Notes: a model not told the origin generated them from the letters alone. Positions 35,926-47,001 are shown, numbered from the stretch's first letter. The stretch is DNA of 64,000 nucleotides from Rhynchopus sp. YZ270_cl-10 (GCA_964035575.1 OZ037861.1:1054001-1118000); one strand, 5' to 3'. Program-made: numbers and translations.

Positions 35926-38713
35926 ATGAACGCACTTTCCGGCATTCTAGTGTTTTCCCTGCTGTCTGGAGTGGCTGCGCAGACAGGAACGTTGCTGGAG
36001 TTGTATAACAGCCAGAAAACCGCGAACGATGCCCTCTACGCGGCGCAAGTCATGACGACACGCAAGGGTGAGGTCGTGTGGGGTGCCACGGGAGCCTTCG
36101 GGGAGCGCGTGAAGAACCCCAGCGACGCGATGCGCATCGACACCCCGGTGCGTGTTTCCAGCGTCGCCGAGCTTCTTGTTGTCGCCACAGCACTGAGCAT
36201 CTCCCGCATCCGTGAGAACGTCGACTCCCAGGTCCCCTCCTCCTACATGCCGAACGGCTTGGCACTGAAGAACCCTCGCGATGCTAGCAACTCGAAGATC
36301 TCCTACGCCATGCTCATGCAACACACGAGCTCCCTCATTGACCGTGCCTCGTATGCAGATGCGTTGGTGCGTCCTACCTGCACGTACTCCACGGGGACGT
36401 GCACCGGGGTGTCGACGGACGTCACCTTCGCGTCGTGGGTGGAGACCACCTTCGCAACAGCCGGCGCAACAACGATCAACTCAAACGTCTTCTCCGACGC
36501 CACGCCAGGCACCGTACAGTACTCGCATCTCAACACCGCGCTGCTGGCGTACATCGTGCAGGGGCTCATCGCAGACGGTAATGCAACGTTGAGCGTGCCC
36601 GGGTCCAGCGTCGGTGCGCTTGTGTACGAACGTATCCTGCAGCCGTCGGGCATGGCCAGCAGCTTCTACTCTGAGCTGCAAGGAACCATCGCACGGACGA
36701 CAGACGGCGCACTCTCGGCGATGTACAACGCGATCATGTACGAGTACACCTCGACCACAACAGCGACAGTGGTCACCTTTGTGCACCCAAACCGTCCCGC
36801 TGACGTGCAGCTCTACTCGACCCCTGGGGACATGCTCAAGCTTGCTGCGCAGATCCTTGACTCCTCCGACACGTATGGAATATATTATAGAGTTTTCCAA
36901 AACGCATTCGCGTTAGACTTGCTGGACCCGAGGGGGTCCAGATATGGACCCTCTTTTTAGAGAAAAAAATACAACTGATTGGGGTGTCCTGGGGGGTACC
37001 ACACTAACACCCACTTTCACATACTTTCACCCCATTACAACACAACACCTTCACCGTGGTTTTCCAAAAAAAAAACCCCTTCTGCAGTACAAAGGCTTCG
37101 GCCAACTTTGAGTACAGAACTTTGTTCCGTTTTTGGAGCGAAGTGATTGTCGACACAACAAAAAAAACAACATTTTCAACCACAACAGATGCACCAACAC
37201 AAACGCCGAAAGTTTGTGCAGTATTGGCAAACTGATGCGCCAGCCCTCCAACGGTGTGTCGACCACCTTCACCACCGGGTCTGGGCGTGCACTGCAGGTT
37301 TCTCAAGGGCTTGGTATGGAAACTCCCGTCACCCTGCATCTTTAAAAAAAGGCATTATTGCCTGAAGTACAGAAAATGGGAGTGTCGATGGCGGAGCACA
37401 AAAGGGTAAAATGAAAAACATATCGGGTGGGGTCTCTGATCTATCTGTGCGGCGTATATAATTCCCCTAACACTCCACGTGGAAGCGTGCAATGCAACAA
37501 ACGGTCGAGATCTGATCAAGCGAAACGGATATATTTTCCCCCGATGGCAATTCCTTGTTTCTTTTCCCATGGCTCTCGCCGGGGGGTGATCGGGTTTTAA
37601 ATCACCCAAAAAAAAAAAAAATATTAAAAAAAAGAGGGGTGATCCGGGTTTCGGATCACCCCTCTAAAAAAAAAAAAAAAAAAATCCCAGGGTTGAACCA
37701 CGGGAGTACCATGGGGAACTGGGTTGCTGACCGCATCATCCAGACTGTACCTCAATTTTTTTTTTGCCTGCGGCGCCATTTTTCCTTTTTTGCTCCGCAA
37801 AAAAGGTTTCGTTGAGTGAGTATGTGATGTAAAAGCTAGCTTTTTACACCGTACCTTAATTTTTTTTTCGCCTGCGGCGCCATTTTGTATTATTTTTTTT
37901 TGCTCCGCAAAAAAAGAGCACATACATACAGTTCCCTATGTTCCCAATGTCCCTGGTCAGCAGTGCTGAAAAATTTTTTGGGCATAAAAACAAGCTGACC
38001 CCAAACGAGGGGAGAATGCGCCTCGCCTCCCTGCACTGGCAGGGAGTCGCGCGCGCGAAGCGCGCGCGCGACCGCTTTTACGGGGGGAAAGCTCGGGGAC
38101 CCCAAATCACCCCCCATTTTGGCCAAAAGGGGTGATTGGCGAGAGCCCTGTCTTTCCCCCCCCAAAAAAAAAAAAGACACAGCCCAAAAAAGAACTCTTT
38201 AAAAAAAACCCACCCCCGCTCATAACAGGAGTGATGTTCTACAGCTCAGAGCAAATCTGCGCCCTCCTTCTTGAGTCTAAGATTTTCACGAAGTGTCCGC
38301 TTCAGACGAGCCACAACGTGTGGGGGTACATGACTGGCGAGACCGGTACTGATTTGACCACCATTTCTGGCATTCTGTGCACCGACGCAACGGGGACGAC
38401 CAGCACGAACCGCGCAAGCTGCGTCGCCGTCACGCAGGGATACACCCAGGGGACCGCTAATTTGCTGCCTCAGAATGCCTTTGCGATGGCAGCGGGGGCC
38501 TTCCAGCTTGCTTTCGGAGAGACCACGGTCACCACTGCGACAACAGACGACAGCACAAACGACCTGTACGGGCTCTGGGTCGGGTTCGGTGTGGTAGGTA
38601 CCATTGTCTTCGTAGTTGCGGCCTCCTTCTTCACGGAGTTCCTCATCCAGCCCCCACCACCAATCGGACCTGGAGCAGGGTTCCGTCCAGGCCAAAGCGT
38701 GCCTGCAATGTAA
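35926..38713 (+). CDS. Membrane-anchored beta-lactamase-fold protein, two exons
   Basis: Exons 35926-36872 and 38245-38713, joined in phase (donor GTATGG, acceptor TTCTACAG), give 471 residues. A signal peptide (MNALSGILVFSLLSGVAAQ) starts at the ATG preceded by TTCCACA. The body follows the serine beta-lactamase/penicillin-binding fold: TPVRVSSVAELLVV where SxxK is expected (Lys replaced by Glu), LMQHTSSL for the LLTHTSGL helix, YSHLNTALLAYIV for YxN (Asn replaced by His), and a HNVWGYMTG motif in exon 2. Near the C-terminus LWVGFGVVGTIVFVVAASFF is a membrane helix with a short Pro/Gly tail. The missing Lys makes hydrolase activity unlikely; a surface binding role is inferred. Confidence 0.75.
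36873..38244 (+). other. Intron of the beta-lactamase-like gene, full of hairpin repeats
   Basis: A 1372-nt intron, GT-AG. It contains repeat R1 copy C (37690-37915), palindromic GGGTGATCCGGGTTTCGGAT near 37636, and the 18-20 bp GC palindrome with a GAA loop near 38047-38075 (GCGCGCGC, GAA, GCGCGCGC). Open frames here are chance. Confidence 0.6.
37690..37915 (+). repeat. Dispersed hairpin repeat R1, copy C
   Basis: GGTTGAACCACGGGAGTAC, GGGGAACTGGGTTGCTGACC and two units of GCCTGCGGCGCC plus TTTTTTGCTCCGCAAAAAA, in the same order as copy A (1176) and inverted copy B (7061-7310). Sits inside an intron. Confidence 0.75.
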
Positions 38714-39988
38714 ACAAAAGAATGAAAAAAATGGCGCACCCTCGAATGGGTGAGGAAGGAGAAAAAAAGGGAATTTTTTTTTGTTGAAATAAAAAAAGCA
38801 AAATAAAAGAGTTGTCCTAGCTTTAGACATTTGAGGTGCAGAAGTTGAATTAAAAAGGTTTTCAACAACAAAAAAAAAGAAGAAGAAAAAAAAAAATAGA
38901 TATTGTTCTGCAAAACCCGCAAAACTTCCATTTTTCCATTTTTCCATTTTTTCAACAGAAGAAGAAGGAGGAAGAAATATTACTGGGAGACTGGGAGAGG
39001 GGGGCCCTCAGGGGGGGGGAAACCTAGATTTTTTTTTTTGTGCGCTTTTTTGTGTCTGTGTGGGTTACAGTTGACTAAGCACGAGAAGGCTTTCATCTGT
39101 ACCAACTTTTTTTTAAATATTTTTATTGTGACATTTCACACAGCAACGTCACCCCCCCAACTCCATCTCCTCCCCCAGGCTTACAAAATAGAATGTTGAT
39201 TTTTTTTTCAAAACAAAGATAAAAATTGGACAGTGGAGATTGCACAACTGTGGCAACACAACCCGAGGCAACTACACTACTCCAAACAATTTATCAAAAA
39301 AAAATTCCCCCCTTTCCTTGCCTTTTTACTAGAGCTGCTTTAGTAAGTATTTCAACGTATCAGTTTAATGTCGTTGGAAATACTTACCAAGAGACAAACA
39401 AGACATGAAACCAACCCTTTTTTTAAAAAAAAAAACCAACTACCAGTGGCTCTTGCCACAGTCGACAACAAAAAAAAGGGTAAAGCGGGAGTTCTGCACT
39501 ATGGTGAAGTCCTGTGTGTTGATCGTTTTTTTTTTTCGCTAATTTGCTAAGGAAACGGTGTGTGCTGTGGATAAACCCCCCGCGCCCCGATTTTTCAAAA
39601 CCACCGTAGCATCCTGGTGCTTTGATTGGCGGTGCTGAAGATCGTGGTGTGATCGACGACAATTTGTAGCGTGGGTCCCCCATATCGACAGCACACCCCA
39701 TTTTTTTTGGCAATTACTTGTTTTTTTTTAAAACCCAAACCTATAGATTTTTTTGACCCCTCCCCACGAAGGCTGTGAAGGCAATATGACGGCAAGGTAA
39801 AACAGGGAACATATTTTCTGTTTGTTTGTTTTTTAGCACGTATACCTTGCCAACGTACGTTAACGTAGCTGGTTTAAAAAACCCCCCAACTCCCCATGCA
39901 CAATAAAAATAAAAAATTTTAAAAAAAAGAGCACAAAAGCTGCGCGAACAGCAGTGTTTCCGCGACCCAAAAATCGGACGAAGTTCGT
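38714..39988. other. Intergenic, no gene seen
   Basis: AT-rich with long A and T runs. One hairpin copy at 39069-39115 (loop CACGAGAAGG, CTTTCATC). An 11-bp inverted repeat GTAAGTATTTC lies at 39344-39354 and about 39378-39394. Palindrome CGGACGAAGTTCGTCCGG at 39975-39992 touches the hAT target site. Confidence 0.55.
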
Positions 39989-39996
39989 CCGGTAGA

Positions 39997-40748
39997 CAGG
40001 GCGTTCGCTATCGCCATCGTTTTTTCCTGATCGTGGCGAAATGCCAAAACCCCCGAAATTTTCGTTTTTTTACTAGTGCTTAAAATAGGTCAAAAAAAAT
40101 TTTCCCGCCGGAGAGAAGTTAGTTCGTGGGGTGAATCCCTGGTACTGAATGGTCAAAAAAAATTTGCGATTTGCGCGTGATCCCTTCCCCAGCACAAGTG
40201 ATATTACAGCTGAACTTTCCTGATACTAAAACCAGCAAAACGATGGAGAATTTCATCAATCCCCCCTCACTGAGGGTCTCTTTGTGTTGTTTAATCAAGC
40301 AGATGTACAAGAGAGAGGCATCTGTCATATGAGACTTCATCCTTATTTTGATTATTTTCAACTCTCTGCCATTGAAGATAGAGTTGACACGAGCAGTGAC
40401 ACCTTCTATAACAGGGGGTACGGTACACCTTCAGCAGACTGCAGGATTGAGGAGCGAGCGGGAGTGCTGGGAAAACTTCCTCTCACGGCAGGCGGGTTTG
40501 CGGATGATTTTGAGTACAGTGGACACCCCCTCTGCGACCCCCCCTCCGGGGGGGTCGACAGGGTGGTGGGGAGAAATCTCTCTCTCTTTTCCCCCCCCCC
40601 CCCCCCCTTTTTTTTTTATTTATTTATTTATTTATACAGGGTTTCGCCCCGGTGGGGCGAAGCCCTGGGGCGAAATAAAATGTCATTTTTTCAGGAACAG
40701 ATTTTTTTAACGAAAAAAAATATTTTTCGCCCCGGGGCGAACGCCCTG
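39997..40748 (+). mobile_element. Non-autonomous hAT element, copy 1 (752 bp)
   Basis: Terminal inverted repeat CAGGGCGTTCGC at both ends and a perfect 8-bp target duplication CCGGTAGA (39989-39996 and 40749-40756), diagnostic of hAT insertion. No transposase. Inside are a poly-C/TTTATTTA tract and a near-palindrome CAGGGTTTCGCCCC-GGT-GGGGCGAAGCCCTG (40638-40668) that mimics the element ends. Copy 2 in opposite orientation is at 44430-45189 and is nearly identical, so both moved recently. Confidence 0.92.
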
Positions 40749-40756
40749 CCGGTAGA

Positions 40757-41797
40757 AAAAAAAAAAAAAAACTGCCGGACGAAGTTCGTCCGGACGAAGT
40801 TCATCCGGGGAGTGGGAAAAATGGGTGGGGAGAGGGCCCGGGGTACATTGTAAAGTGGACGAGGTGGGGTGCGGCCCCGCAGGGGACGCACCCCACCCCG
40901 TATAGAAAAATAAAGGCCTCCCCTCTTTGGCGTCGCGCAGATCTGCGGCCGCACTTATGGTATCCCCCTCTATCATTCCCCTGGCATCCCCTGTCCCCCA
41001 CCTACCCCACTCCCTACTGAAATCACCAAACAGAAATTTATATTTAACTTTTCAACCATGCCGGCTAAAAAGCCTTCCGCAAAGAAAGGACTCCGCCAGA
41101 TGACGCTATTTGGCAGTATGAGCGCCCCCCCCCTACTCCTAAGAAGCGCTTCGATTACAGCGCGTGGAGTGGGCAGGTCTGCCTGGAGCAGGCCAAGCTC
41201 CGGAGCTTGAAGCTCCCGACCGGGACTAGCTCGTAATGTGAGTTTCTCACCCGTTGTGTCTCACGAAAGACCGTGAGGCGAGACAACTCCGCCGGAGGTC
41301 CCCGACCCGGCGCGCGAAGCGCGCCGGGCTCGACCTGTATTGTGTTAAGCACTAGTAAAAAAATTTTTTTTGGGGGGAAAAAAAAACTCGTCCGCCCCCT
41401 TCGAAAACACCGGAAGAACGCGGAAACCCTGGCGAACAGAACAAAAAAAAAAAAAAAAGATTTTTCTTTTCTCTGATCAGATCTGATTACGATCCCCGCA
41501 CATAACACAACAGCTGTTCACCTAGAGTTACCCTTGTGTAGAATATGTTCCTTTGGCTGGCTTGCCGAGCGGTTGTGAACCGCCTCCTTGTTTCTCTTAC
41601 GGATCACTTACGTCTCACCCTTTGCAGCTCGCACTGAACTGCTTTTTTTAAGGTGACTAAGCACGAGAGGCTTAGGTTCATCTTATAAACTTGTCTTTTT
41701 TTTTTAGCACGTTTCAACTGCTCTTTCTTGCGTACAAAACCTTCGAACACCAAAATGACACAGATACACACAAAAAAACTCAAAAGAAAGCTTCAAG
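40757..41797. other. Intergenic with GC hairpins, upstream of the four-module gene copy 1
   Basis: Palindromes CCGGACGAAGTTCGTCCGG (about 40781), GTGCGGCCCCGCAGGGGACG (about 40867) and GGCGCGCGAAGCGCGCC (about 41310). Hairpin AGCGGTTGTGAACCGCCT at 41571. A textbook CTAAG-CACGAGAGG-CTTAG hairpin with TTCATC at 41650-41700, followed by a T run and TTTAG that could be a splice acceptor about 90 bases before ATG 41798. Confidence 0.5.
41058..41235 (+). pseudogene. Short basic ORF with a PCNA-box-like N-terminus
   Basis: From ATG 41058 the frame reads MPAKKPSAKKGLRQMTLFGS, a lysine-rich start followed by QMTLFG, which resembles a PCNA-interaction box. A run of nine C at about 41125-41133 breaks the frame: with ten C the product would continue TPKKRFDYSAWSGQV and end at TAA near 41235. 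Homopolymer miscounts are common, so it may be an intact 59-residue gene, the start of a larger one, or a relic. Family unknown. Confidence 0.3.
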
Positions 41798-43294
41798 ATG
41801 GGAATTACACAGAGCGCAATCCCGCCCAGAGACGACCAGTACTTCAGCATTATATTCTCATGGCGTTACCTCTATCTGGTGCACACACCACACAACGTTT
41901 CGCAAGCCATCCAGAGAAGCTGCGAAGCTGCTGGGTACACAGGTGGATGCTGCACTGACATGGTGAAGCGGAGCAAGGACGGCACCACCCGCATCGCGCT
42001 TCGTGGCTTCACTGAGGAATCAAAGTCTGAAGCCGTGCGCGCAAGGTCGCTCCTGGTCCACCTGCTGGAAGACATCCACGCGCAAGGCTACCAGGCAGTG
42101 CAGAACACAGACCTTGCGAGGGAGTATCTTAACTCAACGTGGATCTTTCAGAAGATGCAGCCACAGGCAGCTCCCAAGACGCGTGGACTGTTGACTGTGG
42201 GGCTGAGCAGCTATGACTCGCTGCACCTGATTGGCTGCCCGCAGGGAACGGACATTGTCGCGGCAGCTGTGCAGCAGGGATACTCTGCAGGTGTGCAGAA
42301 GGACCGCGTCGTGCACAGTGTCTGCCGTGAGATGAAGCTGAATGGGTACCCCTGGAGCAACGGGAGCTGCTCTGAGTTGATGGCAGGGCGGAACCTGCTG
42401 CTGCGTATCTTTGAGGCGATGGAACGTCAAGGGAAGTCGTTCCTCACAACCTGCAACTTCAAGGGCACGTCGGACAGCCTGTTCTTCACGGACAACCCGC
42501 ACTGCGACAGACAGGGACGCTTTGCCATGCTCAGTCTGAACTCCACCGACTGTCTGCGTGTGCTGAACTTGGGGACCGAGGAGATGGGCATAATCCGTTC
42601 CACCATCAGGTCGTACTGGCCGCGTGGGGTGCAGGCGGAAAGTGCGAAGCCTGGGTACCATGAGTTCAAGCTGAAGGGCACACCTTGGTGGGCAGACGGA
42701 ACTGACGCTGTTGCATCACGCCTGCTGATGTCGCACCTCTTTGAGGCGATGAAGGCTGTTGGGTGGGAGGTGCACGCTTCATTGGATGTGAGCAGGAAGC
42801 TGAACGACAAGTCTGTGATCATTCTCCGCAGCTGCACGCCGTCGCAGGACAAGCACATCTGCATCAGCTTCAACGAAACAGACAAGATCCGTATTCTGAA
42901 CAGCACTGAGATGGTTGGCCCACTGCGCGACACTATCTCTCAGTGGCACGCTGGAGTAAAGAGGGAACAGGACTACGGTGGCTCCCACGAGTTCAAGCTG
43001 AGGGAGTATCCGTGGGGAGGGTTCCAGGACAGAGCTTGCGGGGTTGTGCTGGCGACGGACATCCTGAGAACGATGCACCGCCACGGGTGGAAGCTCCTGT
43101 GCTGTGCGGACACATCTGCGAAGATAGCATCGAGCAACGAGTCTTCGTACTCTGTGGACGTGGACTCCTGGTACTTTGCGAAGTTGGACAGCAACGTGAT
43201 GCCGCCACAGCTGTACCAACAGCCGTCAGCACCACTGCCTCCCCCGACAGGTGGTGTGCACACCTTTTCTGCACCATACGGGCAGCAGGTGTAA
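41798..43294 (+). CDS. Four-module protein, probably N-myristoylated, copy 1
   Basis: Encodes 498 residues starting MGITQSAIPP; Gly2 with Ser6 fits an N-myristoylation signal, so membrane attachment is likely. It is built of four related modules of about 105-115 residues (approximately 14-140, 145-260, 265-375, 380-475). Modules 2-4 are clearest, sharing an EFKLKGTPWW or MKLNGYPW strand, a helix of the RLLMSHLFEAMKAVGWEV type, a SLDVSRKLNDKSVIIL strand, and an ICISFNETDKIRILN strand. The tail is Pro-rich. I do not know the function; the module layout resembles uncharacterised repeat proteins of other eukaryotes. Start chosen by identity with copy 2 and the CACAAAAAAACTCA leader. Confidence 0.85.
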   Translation: MGITQSAIPPRDDQYFSIIFSWRYLYLVHTPHNVSQAIQRSCEAAGYTGGCCTDMVKRSKDGTTRIALRGFTEESKSEAVRARSLLVHLLEDIHAQGYQAVQNTDLAREYLNSTWIFQKMQPQAAPKTRGLLTVGLSSYDSLHLIGCPQGTDIVAAAVQQGYSAGVQKDRVVHSVCREMKLNGYPWSNGSCSELMAGRNLLLRIFEAMERQGKSFLTTCNFKGTSDSLFFTDNPHCDRQGRFAMLSLNSTDCLRVLNLGTEEMGIIRSTIRSYWPRGVQAESAKPGYHEFKLKGTPWWADGTDAVASRLLMSHLFEAMKAVGWEVHASLDVSRKLNDKSVIILRSCTPSQDKHICISFNETDKIRILNSTEMVGPLRDTISQWHAGVKREQDYGGSHEFKLREYPWGGFQDRACGVVLATDILRTMHRHGWKLLCCADTSAKIASSNESSYSVDVDSWYFAKLDSNVMPPQLYQQPSAPLPPPTGGVHTFSAPYGQQV

Positions 43295-44421
43295 GGTGTC
43301 AGGTGTCAGGTGTAAGGACCGTTTGTCGTGTTCGTTGGATCAGCAGTCAAGTGGGACACATGGTGAAGGTGTCATCTTCGCTGAACACTCATCTCTAATG
43401 TCATTTTTTGAATCCGATTTGCTATTCCCATTCTCCCATTTTTTCCATTTTAATTGCATTACCATGAGGAAGAGAAGACAGATTGTGGTGCTTTCAGAAA
43501 TCGGTCAACGACCTGTCAATATCGACCCGTCCCGGAGCACCAGATAGTGGACATTTTTTTACCTCATCTGAGCATGGTGTGCCACAGAGTATGCCAACAT
43601 CAAACTTCCAATTCTGGACACTTCTTCATCTGAAATTAAAAAAAGTTACACAAACTTTTCACTAATTTTAGCTGCATTTTTTTTTTTTTGTTTTTGTGCT
43701 TCTCCTCCCCCGCTTTTCTCTCATTTTTTTTTTTAGTTCTCTTTTTCAAAATTTTGAAGTTTTGTTTGTTTTTTTTTTTTTTGAGGTTATTGATCTTAGG
43801 AATCACATAATTCCTTCTTGACGCACATGCGAAGAGATCAGATTCTTAGACTGGACCGGCCTTCAGGGCAGACAAACGCGCTAATACGAAGGCAGCGGGA
43901 AGGGCACCCAAGGTACAGCACTGCTATATACTACACGCAGTCGCAGACGTCACCCCACGTCTGGATGCGTTGTGTATGATTGTGCAGTTTGCTTGCATAT
44001 GTCTTGTGAGACAGATGTGCAGGGTTGAACGTGGCGTCGTCATGATAAAAAGTAATGAAGCCATAATAGGACCATGGGTTGAACGTGGCGTCGTCATGAT
44101 AAAAAGTAATGAAGCCATAATAGGACCATTGAGCAACTCAAAAAAACGCATTGCTGATAGACGTTGCCGCAGTGGTATCCCTCAAGGAAGATGTTTTATT
44201 TCATTTCACTGATTGAGATGCGTTTTAACGCATTTCACATGGCTATTTTTGTTCTCTCTTTTTGATGGTCAGTAAGAATGCACGTCACTATCAGAACCAC
44301 GCTATCCACCTACAAAAAAATATGTTTGGGTACATTTTAGTGCCCTATTTTTTCTTTTCTTCAATGGAACAGAAAGTATATGAAATAATTTTTTGCTGAA
44401 GTAACTTCATGTGTCAGTGTC
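43295..44421. other. 3' flank of copy 1, duplicated at 47002-48020
   Basis: Aligned throughout with the flank of copy 2 (GTTTGTCGTGTTCGTTGGAT, CCATGAGGAAGAGAAGA, TTGATCTTAGGAATCACATA). Copy 1 has a 54-bp direct tandem duplication at 44022-44129 (GGGTTGAACGTGGCGTCGTC start), single in copy 2. No second gene is supported. Confidence 0.6.
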
Positions 44422-44429
44422 GATCTGCG

Positions 44430-45189
44430 CAGGGCGTTCGCCCCGGGGCGAAAAATATTTTTTTTCGTTAAAAAAATCTTTTCCTGAAAAAATGACATTT
44501 TATTTCGCCCCAGGGCTTCGCCCCACCGGGGCGAAACCCTGTATAAATAAATAAATAAATAAATAAATAAAAAAAGGGGGAAAAAAAAAAAAAAGAGAGA
44601 GAGAGAGATTTCTCCCCACCACCCTGTAGACCCCCCCGGAGGGGGGGTCGCAGAGGGGTGCATGTCCACTGTACTCAAAATCATCCGCAAACCCGCCTGC
44701 CGTGAGAGGAAGTTTCCCCAGCACTCCCGCTCGCTCCTCAATCCTGCAGTCTGCTGAAGGTGTACCGTACCCCCTGTTATAGAAGGTGTCACTGCTCGTG
44801 TCAACTCTACTTTCAACGGCAGAGAGTTGAAAATAATCAAAATAAGGATGAAGTCTCATATGACAGATGCCTCTCTTGTACATCTGTTTGATTAAACAAC
44901 ACAAAGAGACCCTCAGTGAGGGGGGATTGATGAAATTCTCCATCGTTTTGCTGGTTTTAGTATCAGGAAAGTTCAGCTGTAATATCACTTGTGCTGGGGA
45001 AGGGATCACGCGCAAATAGCAAATTTTTTTTGACCATTCAGTACCAGGGATTCACCCCACGAACTAACTTCTCTCCGGCGGGAAAATTTTTTTTGACCTA
45101 TTTTAAGCACTAGTAAAAAAACGAAAATTTCGGGGTTTTTGGCATTTCGCCACGATCAGGAAAAAACGATGGCGATAGCGAACGCCCTG
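44430..45189 (-). mobile_element. Non-autonomous hAT element, copy 2 (760 bp, inverted)
   Basis: Same ends (CAGGGCGTTCGC) and interior as copy 1 but reversed, with its own perfect 8-bp target duplication GATCTGCG (44422-44429 and 45190-45197). The duplicated flank of gene copy 2 keeps the unoccupied site near 48018-48028 (GTCGGTCTGCGAGTC), so this insertion came after the segmental duplication. Confidence 0.93.
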
Positions 45190-45199
45190 GATCTGCGAG

Positions 45200-45506
45200 T
45201 AAAAAAAAAAATGAAAACAGCGTGTGTTGCGTCTTCATATCGCAGAGGACAAAAAGTAAACTGAAAACAATCCATGAAGTGACAAAAACTGAGGCGGCAG
45301 CCACACTGTCCCAGTAGTGGGCAAAAAAGAACAAGAAAAACAATAAAAGCTGAAAATGTTACCAACTACTTTTGACCCACCCCTTCCCAACAGCCCCCCC
45401 ACTGTTACGATTTTGATGACAACAGAAGCCACTAGTGTCTTCTTTGGATTTACACTCAATCACACAATCACACAAATACACACAAAAAAACTCAGAAAGC
45501 TTCGGG
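45200..45506 (+). promoter_or_regulatory. Shared promoter module before four-module copy 2
   Basis: TCTTCATATCGCAGAGGACA, AACTGAGGCGGC, ATGTTACCAACTAC, CCCTTCCCAACAGC and TGTTACGATTTT recur at 48050-48300 before the 860-residue gene copy 1; the second half also recurs at 51975-52090 before its copy 2. Two unrelated gene families thus share upstream DNA. Confidence 0.55.
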
Positions 45507-47001
45507 ATGGGAATTACACAGAGCGCAATCCCGCCCAGAGACGACCAGTACTTCAGCATTATATTCTCATGGCGTTACCTCTATCTGGTGCACACACCAC
45601 ACAACGTTTCGCAAGCCATCCAGAGAAGCTGCGAAGCTGCTGGGTACACAGGTGGATGCTGCACTGACATGGTGAAGCGGAGCAAGGACGGCACCACTCG
45701 CATCGCGCTTCGTGGCTTCACTAAGGAATCAAAGTCTGAAGCCGTGCGCACAAGGTCGCTCCTGGTCCACCTGCTGGAAGACATCCACGCGCAAGGCTAC
45801 CAGGCAGTGCAGAACAGACCTTGCGAGAAAGTATCTTAACTCAACGTGGATCTTTCAGAAGGCACAGCCACAGGCAGCTCCCAAGACGCGTGGACTGTTG
45901 ACTGTGGGGCTGAGCAGCTACGACTCGCTGCACCTGATTGGCTGCCCGCAGGGAACGGACATTGTCGCGGCAGCTGTGCAGCAGGGATACTCTGCAGGTG
46001 TGCAGAAGGACCGCGTCGTGCACAGTGTCTGCCGTGAGATGAAGCTGAATGGGTACCCCTGGAGCAACGGGAGCTGCTCTGAGTTGATGACAGGGCGGAA
46101 CCTGCTGCTGCGTATCTTTGAGGCGATGGACCGTCAAGGGAAGTCGTTCCTCACAACCTGCAACTTCAAGGGCACGTCGGACAGCCTGTTCTTCACGGAC
46201 AACCCGCACTGCGACAGACAGGGACGCTTTGCCATGCTCAGTCTGAACTCCACCGACTGTCTGCGTGTGCTGAACTTGGGGACCGAGGAGATGGGCATAA
46301 TCCGTTCCACCATCAGGTCGTACTGGCCGCGTGGGGTGCAGGCGGAAAGTGCGAAGCCTGGGTACCATGAGTTCAAGCTGAAGGGCACACCTTGGTGGGC
46401 AGACGGAACTGACGCTGTTGCATCACGCCTGCTGATGTCGCACCTCTTTGAGGCGATGAAGGCTGTTGGGTGGGAGGTGCACGCTTCAGTGGATGTGAGC
46501 AGGAAGCTGAACGACAAGTCTGTGATCGTTCTCCGCAGCTGCACGCCGTCGCAGGACAAGCACATCTGCATCAGCTTCAACGAAATGGACAAGATCCGTA
46601 TTCTGAACAGCACTGAGATGGTTGGCCCACTGCGCGACACTATCTCTCAGTGGCACGCTGGAGTAAAGAGGGAACAGGACTACGGTGGCTCCCACGAGTT
46701 CAAGCTGAGGGAGTATCCGTGGGGAGGGTTCCAGGACAGAGCTTGCGGGGTTGTGCTGGCGACGGACATCCTGAGGACGATGCACCACCACGGGTGGAAG
46801 CTCCTGTGCTGTGCGGACACATCTGCGAAGATAGCATCGAGCAACGAGTCTTCGTACTCTGTGGATGTGGACTCCTGGTACTTTGCGAAGTTGGACAGCA
46901 ACGTGATGCCGCCACAGCTGTACCAACAGCCGTCAGCACCACTGCCTCCCCCGACAGGTGGGGTGCACACCTTTTCTGCACCATACGGGCAGCAGGTGTA
47001 A
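45507..47001 (+). pseudogene. Four-module protein, copy 2 (frameshifted)
   Basis: About 98 percent identical by eye to 41798-43294 over its whole length, with the same start (MGITQSAIPP) and the same end. A 2-base loss near 45814 (AGAACAGACC for AGAACACAGACC) puts the first 111 residues (to 45839) and the remainder (to 47001) in different frames. The two bases lie in an AC repeat, so assembly error is possible. If real, the copy is dead or makes a short protein containing only the first module. Other differences are scattered substitutions with no pattern. Confidence 0.85.

Noticed and set aside
40284-40853. Open frames inside hAT copy 1 as a transposase
   Set aside because: They contain poly-C and TTTATTTA stretches, show no DDE or zinc-finger signature, and shift frame between the two copies. 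The element is non-autonomous.
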